Source: Torymus aiolomorphi
Taxonomy: Eukaryota; Arthropoda; Insecta; Hymenoptera; Torymidae
DNA: 64,000 nt
Direction of reading: 5' to 3'
NCBI GenBank assembly: GCA_036365515.1
Contig: CM070874.1
Span: 21,588,709 to 21,652,708, forward strand
Each line of letters begins with the position of its first letter. Position 1 is the stretch's first letter. Positions 61,571-64,000 of this stretch are shown piece after piece. The notes beneath the pieces are model-generated. The model saw only the letters and a list, made by a program, of their open reading frames with translations. It was not told where the DNA came from and searched no databases. The position numbers and the translations under genes were made by a program.

Positions 61571-62515
61571 CCATTATTACAACAATTAGACTTATATTTT
61601 TATTCTACTAGCAACGACCTTCAAAATCGATCTGCTATTAGCCCTCTAAAATTGATTAACTTTCAAAAATTGGTCTGCTATCAGCGACCTCCAAAATCGG
61701 CCTGCTATCAGACCTCCAAAATTGATTAACTTTCAAAAATTTGTCTGCTATCAGAGACCTTCAAAATCGGTCTGCTATCAGACCTCTAAAATTGATTAAC
61801 TTTCAAAAATTGGTCTGCTATCAGCGACCTTTAAAATCGGTCTGCTATCAACGACCTTCAAAATCGGTCTGCTATCAGACCTCCAAAATTGATTTCAACA
61901 ACCTTTATAAAATTAACAAACTGATGTTTTGCTTAACCTTCAAAATCGATCTACTTTCAGAATTTAACAACGGTTTCGATTTAAGTTTTGGTCTGTTTTC
62001 AGCGACCTTCATAATTAATATTTTTAGCGTCATATTTTGAGCGACCTTTGAAATGAACATGAAGTTCAAAAGCTTTGAATGATTTTCAAGCTTAACATTT
62101 ATGTTAATTAAATAACTATAAAAATGTTTAAAAATATAACATATGTTTATTTAATAGAACAAAAGTAATACTTGAAAATTTTACATTTTTTTTTTAACAG
62201 AGGAATAGGTCATTTTTTACTAACTTTTTATTATGAAAAAACAATGAAATATTTAATGGAAAATGAATTCAAAGATAGTAAAAAAAGGGAAACCTCTATA
62301 AAAAAAAGGGAGCCTATCTATCTACCTCTTGGATGGCGTGGAAAAATAGACTTATTTGAGTTAAAAAAATATCAATGGTCTTCATTGCTTGGAGACAATA
62401 TACAATTTTCCCCTATACCTTACAGAAAGTTATTTGTGCTTAATCTTTAATTTCAGGGTCGAAAACGTCACATAACCTCATTCCTAGAAACTGCGAAGCC
62501 TATGCTCGTATGTCT
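61571..62515. repeat. Right inverted arm of the Helitron composite
   Basis: Mirror of the left arm. It carries minisatellite units (AAAATCGGTCTGCTATCAG and variants) at 61618-61890, then the AACATATGTTTATTTAATAG block, then TAGGTTTC-like and CATCCAAGAG blocks, ending near CCTATGCTCGTA at 62511. A 92-codon plus frame (62172-62450) is a reading of this arm and has no known domain. Confidence 0.85.
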
Positions 62516-62682
62516 ATTTTTTTCCGATGATTAGTGCCGTTTATAATTATTTACGGCCCGAGCGAAGCGAGACTCCCTGACGTCAATGTGAAAACAGAAT
62601 ACTTTACGTGTGGTGTGAGAAAGAAGATCATTGTCGCATGTATACCGAGATGATAAATACGATTAAAAAAAAAAATGGATAT

Positions 62683-62845
62683 GAGGGGGGGTAAGAGAGG
62701 GGGAACGAGGGGGGGCGTAGGGGCGCCTGAGGGGGAGTGGGGGCTCAGAGGCTATTTTAATATAAAAACTCATAGAAATACGCTGATTTTTACGTTATTT
62801 TGAGGGGGCTGAGGGGGGGGGGGAAGATGCGGGGGGATGAGGGGG
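62683..62845 (+). repeat. G-run clusters
   Basis: Many runs of 4-12 G (GAGGGGGGGTAAGAGAGGGG and similar) in two blocks, 62683-62755 and 62801-62845. Potential G-quadruplex sequence on the plus strand. No coding. Confidence 0.8.
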
Positions 62846-62882
62846 CTGATGTTCAAAAACGACACTAACATCTATATAATAT

Positions 62883-62888
<6 letters not shown>

Positions 62889-62945
<57 letters not shown>
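62889..62945. repeat. (AT)n microsatellite
   Basis: TA repeat with one C interruption. Confidence 0.95.
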
Positions 62946-63283
62946 CTTATTGTATTTCATATTCACATATATTGTATAATCTTTATGTATACGCTTAAGT
63001 AATATTTTTCTACTTATTATGATTATCACATATTCTTATCCTACATTATTGCAATACTTTAGCCATGTATGTTTACATTATATATTATATACACATTATA
63101 TAATTATATTTACATTATATCATTTTTATAAAATTTTTCTATATTGATTACAAAACACAAACCTTTGTAATACAAGAAATGTACGCTGGCGCTGCGCGCC
63201 AGCTCATAAACACACACGCAAATGTATGCTGAGGCACACGCGTCAGCCCATATCTTATGCTAAATAAAGATAAAAACCATCGT
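62946..63283. other. Non-coding, AT-rich then mixed
   Basis: No gene. A small palindrome CTGGCGCTGCGCGCCAG lies at about 63186-63202. Confidence 0.4.
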
Positions 63284-63366
63284 TTTTAGACGGTGTATTT
63301 TGCCAAATATACATAATCCAGCCATCCCCTTGGCAAGTCGATTTCAGACCTTCACTGACTGGCCTA
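63284..63366 (+). repeat. Dispersed repeat, copy 2 (partner 4766-4852)
   Basis: Same orientation and order of blocks as copy 1, with scattered differences. Confidence 0.65.
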
Positions 63367-63689
63367 TAGCTTGATATCACGTTGGGACTGCACGCGGTTA
63401 TTCTTTCATAGAATTATTTAAATGCCTCCGGCAAAATTAAAAGTTACGTGCACATTACTACGCGAGTCTGACTTCTGCCGCCTACTTAGGTTTTGAAATT
63501 ATTTGACCATCAAATTTATATGTAACCCGTTTGTGTCTATTTCTGTTTAGAAAATATTTTATCGACACGTTTGGATTCTATTCTACGTAGGACTCGCCCT
63601 CCCCCGGGAAATTTTTTAATGAATAGTAATTTTTGGTACTGGGCCGTAAAGTTACATTTTGCGGACCGCGTGAGAATTGATGCGTCCGA

Positions 63690-64000
63690 AGATGGATAAA
63701 TCGGAAAACCGAATGTAGGGTCGAAATATCGCGCTGAATCTACAAAAAGCTACAATAGATTAGGATTCAGCAGACGATAATGCATATGAATAACCTTTAA
63801 TTGCATAATTGTATGGGTCTGATTTCAAAGGTGAGTCGAAAAACCGAATATTTGGTCGAAGGTTCAATGTTTTTTCAACTTTATAAAAAAATATCGTGCT
63901 AAATCGATAAAAGTAACAACAGATTTAGATTTAGCGGGGAAATATACGTAAGTGTAACCTATAAGTACATGATTTTAGTAGGCTAATTTCACTGATAAGT
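63690..64000. repeat. Degenerate ~150-bp tandem duplication, cut by window end
   Basis: The unit from about 63691 (TCGGAAAACCGAAT, GGTCGAA, ATATCGCGCTGAATC, ACAATAGATTAGGATT) recurs from about 63835 (TCGAAAAACCGAAT, GGTCGAAGG, ATATCGTGCTAAATC, ACAACAGATTTAGATT). It runs to the window edge. Confidence 0.65.

Larger units (their letters stand above)
51780..62515 (-). mobile_element. Helitron-like element flanked by ~1-kb inverted arms (composite)
   Basis: Left arm 51780-52972 and right arm 61571-62515 are inverted copies. They share TACGAGCATAGGC, TAGGARTGAGGTTATGTGAC, ACGTTTTCGACCCTGAAAT, TCCACGCCATCCAAGAG, and a minisatellite of GATAGCAGACC-type units. Between them on the minus strand lie Rep and Pif1 helicase remnants (61480-56409) and a small ORF (53375-52973). 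Later insertions are a mariner and a Penelope-like pair. Ordinary Helitrons lack long inverted repeats, though Helentron-type relatives have short ones and tandem-repeat cores. The arms may be the element's own or those of a host foldback that captured it. Confidence 0.65.

Noticed and set aside
62172..62450. 92-codon frame with a Lys-rich and Trp-containing end
   Set aside because: Lies in the right inverted arm; the corresponding left-arm sequence is disrupted, so coding is not supported.

Overview
The window reads as a repeat-dense, AT-rich chromosome stretch from an insect. An arthropod host follows from R1-clade and CR1/Jockey-like LINEs, a mariner of the irritans type, Ty3/Gypsy and errantivirus-like elements, a Penelope-like element and Helitron Rep/helicase remnants. 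A parasitoid wasp would fit, but nothing here proves the order. I found no convincing host gene, tRNA, rRNA or CRISPR. Almost every supportable feature is a mobile element, a satellite or a foldback structure.

Layout. 1-15.8 kb: AT-rich DNA with two arrays of one ~151-bp satellite in opposite orientation (1.48-3.70 and 11.20-13.89 kb). Between them lie a CpG-rich island, a 28-bp tandem repeat beside a hairpin, a MITE-like inverted repeat and two large palindromes (7.68-9.22 and 10.36-11.03 kb). 15.79-23.61 kb: a complete-ended LTR retrotransposon on the minus strand (TACC target duplication, PBS, PPT). It encodes only a degenerate Gag-like protein with about ten CCHC zinc knuckles and no pol.

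24.37-46.58 kb: a nest. An R1-clade LINE (minus strand) is split by a ~20-kb Ty3/Gypsy element at 25580-45652 with an AAAC target duplication. Removing the insertion rejoins the R1 reverse transcriptase in frame. The left LTR is itself split by a near full-length CR1/Jockey-like LINE (27032-32907, plus strand), and the right LTR carries a 5'-truncated LINE of similar type (43198-44178). The Gypsy gag-pro-RT-RNaseH-IN genes (minus strand, 41.56-35.51 kb) carry frameshifts and stops.

46.58-50.99 kb: a collapsed errantivirus-like element (plus strand) with gag, protease and scraps of env, but no RT or integrase. 51.78-62.52 kb: a composite built on a Helitron-like Rep/Pif1-helicase gene (minus strand) flanked by ~1-kb inverted arms that contain 26-28-bp minisatellites. 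It also carries a small protein gene with a duplicated WDP-type motif. Into it went a mariner (58688-59981) and a head-to-head pair of 5'-truncated Penelope-like copies (53498-56209). One of those Penelope copies was later split by a 1.5-kb foldback element (54438-55936). 62.6-64 kb: G-rich runs, AT microsatellite and a degenerate tandem duplication.

The genes do not form a host pathway; they record layered transposition. The most novel-looking items are the long-armed Helitron composite with its WDP-repeat ORF, the multi-knuckle gag-only LTR element, and the foldback element packed with AGGTCA half-sites.
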